NCBI GenBank assembly: GCA_013330925.1
Contig: DUHJ01000157.1
Location: forward strand, 1-6,265
Direction: 5' to 3'
Source of the DNA: Candidatus Poseidoniaceae archaeon
GTDB lineage: Archaea; Thermoplasmatota; Poseidoniia; Poseidoniales; Poseidoniaceae
DNA length: 6,265 bases
Position numbers and translations under genes: made by a program. This document shows, one piece after another, positions 5,878 to 6,265 of this stretch. The notes beneath the pieces were generated by a model. It searched no databases and was not told the origin of the DNA. It worked only from the letters and a program-made list of their open reading frames with translations. Each line of letters opens with the position of its first letter. The stretch's first letter is position 1.

Positions 5878-6265
5878 ATGGACGACCTCCAACTGACGCC
5901 AGAGGCCGTGGCACGGGTCCGCGACCGCATCATGTCCCTTGTGCCCGCACATGCACGAGTGGTCGAATTCGGCCACAGTGGCCTCTCTCGTTTCCTCGCC
6001 AGCCACTATGAGTATGCCTTGATTGACGACATCGAACCGTCCGAACACCGTGACGTCCCCCTCGAGCACGTGCACCAGTCAAAGAGGCAAGAGGCCAACG
6101 GCCGCGCTTGGTTCCATGACGTTGACGCCTGCGTTCTCCCACAGCACCTCGAATTGATGCTGGTGCATCACAGGGAAGGAAGCCTCGACGCTGCAGCGGT
6201 GCTTGAACGCCCAGACCTTTTGCAACGAGCACGTCGAATGCTGCTCGTCAGTGACGACGGCGAGG
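5878..6265 (+). CDS. Possible Rossmann/methyltransferase-like protein, N-terminal fragment
   Basis: The first 129 codons of a gene that runs off the window end with no stop. I do not recognise it firmly. After a helix (residues 7-22), ARVVEFGHSGLSRFLASHYEYALIDD splits into a strand ending VVEFG (28-32), a helix, and a strand ending ALIDD (47-51); this resembles motif I and the acidic end of strand 2 in class I SAM-dependent methyltransferases. LMLVHHREGSLDAAAVL (93-109) and RARRMLLVSDDGE (117-129) resemble the later strand-helix-strand part. However, the usual GxGxG is degenerate (FGHSG), so a non-catalytic relative or a different Rossmann protein is possible. ATG 5878 is chosen for GGAG at 5866-5869, eight bases upstream; ATG 5857 and GTG 5869 are in-frame alternatives. 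It is divergent from the PP-loop gene and 81 bases away. Confidence 0.6.
   Translation, partial: MDDLQLTPEAVARVRDRIMSLVPAHARVVEFGHSGLSRFLASHYEYALIDDIEPSEHRDVPLEHVHQSKRQEANGRAWFHDVDACVLPQHLELMLVHHREGSLDAAAVLERPDLLQRARRMLLVSDDGE

Overview
This 6.3 kb GC-rich window looks like part of a cell-surface polysaccharide or glycoconjugate locus. It holds seven genes, two of them cut by the window edges. In order: the C-terminal end of a probable DegT/DnrJ/EryC1/StrS sugar aminotransferase (+, ends 248); a GT4-like glycosyltransferase with a long disordered tail (+, 329-1663); a UDP-N-acetylhexosamine dehydrogenase of the WbpA/TviB type (-, 1665-2978); an ABC-2 polysaccharide export permease (Wzm/TagG-like, +, 3127-3957); its ATPase (Wzt/TagH/KpsT-like, +, 3967-4710); a PP-loop ATP-pyrophosphatase with a QueC-like cysteine tetrad (-, 4714-5796); and the start of a possible Rossmann/methyltransferase-like protein (+, from 5878).

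Taken together, the aminotransferase and the dehydrogenase would make amino-sugar and uronic-acid nucleotide precursors, the glycosyltransferase would assemble them, and the permease plus ATPase would export the lipid-linked glycan. The ATPase is short and lacks the C-terminal glycan-binding domain of the E. coli O9a Wzt type. The PP-loop protein is the least expected member. Its SGGIDS motif and C-x7-C-x2-C-x2-C cluster suggest an adenylating ligase or amidotransferase that may modify a sugar or another small carboxylate, but the substrate cannot be read from sequence.

The layout is unusual for a polysaccharide operon. Strand switches repeatedly (+ + - + + - +), with two nearly abutting convergent stop pairs (1 and 3 bases apart) and two short divergent intergenic regions (148 and 81 bases). 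Only the ATPase and the last gene have a convincing Shine-Dalgarno; the permease, dehydrogenase and PP-loop genes do not, so leaderless or weakly led transcripts are possible.

The host is uncertain. High GC and GC-ending codons fit many bacteria. The mix of apparently leaderless starts with one GGTGA-type ribosome site would also fit a GC-rich archaeon such as a marine group II member, but that is only a guess. There are no RNA genes, CRISPR arrays, insertion sequences or origins. No intergenic stretch exceeds 150 bases.
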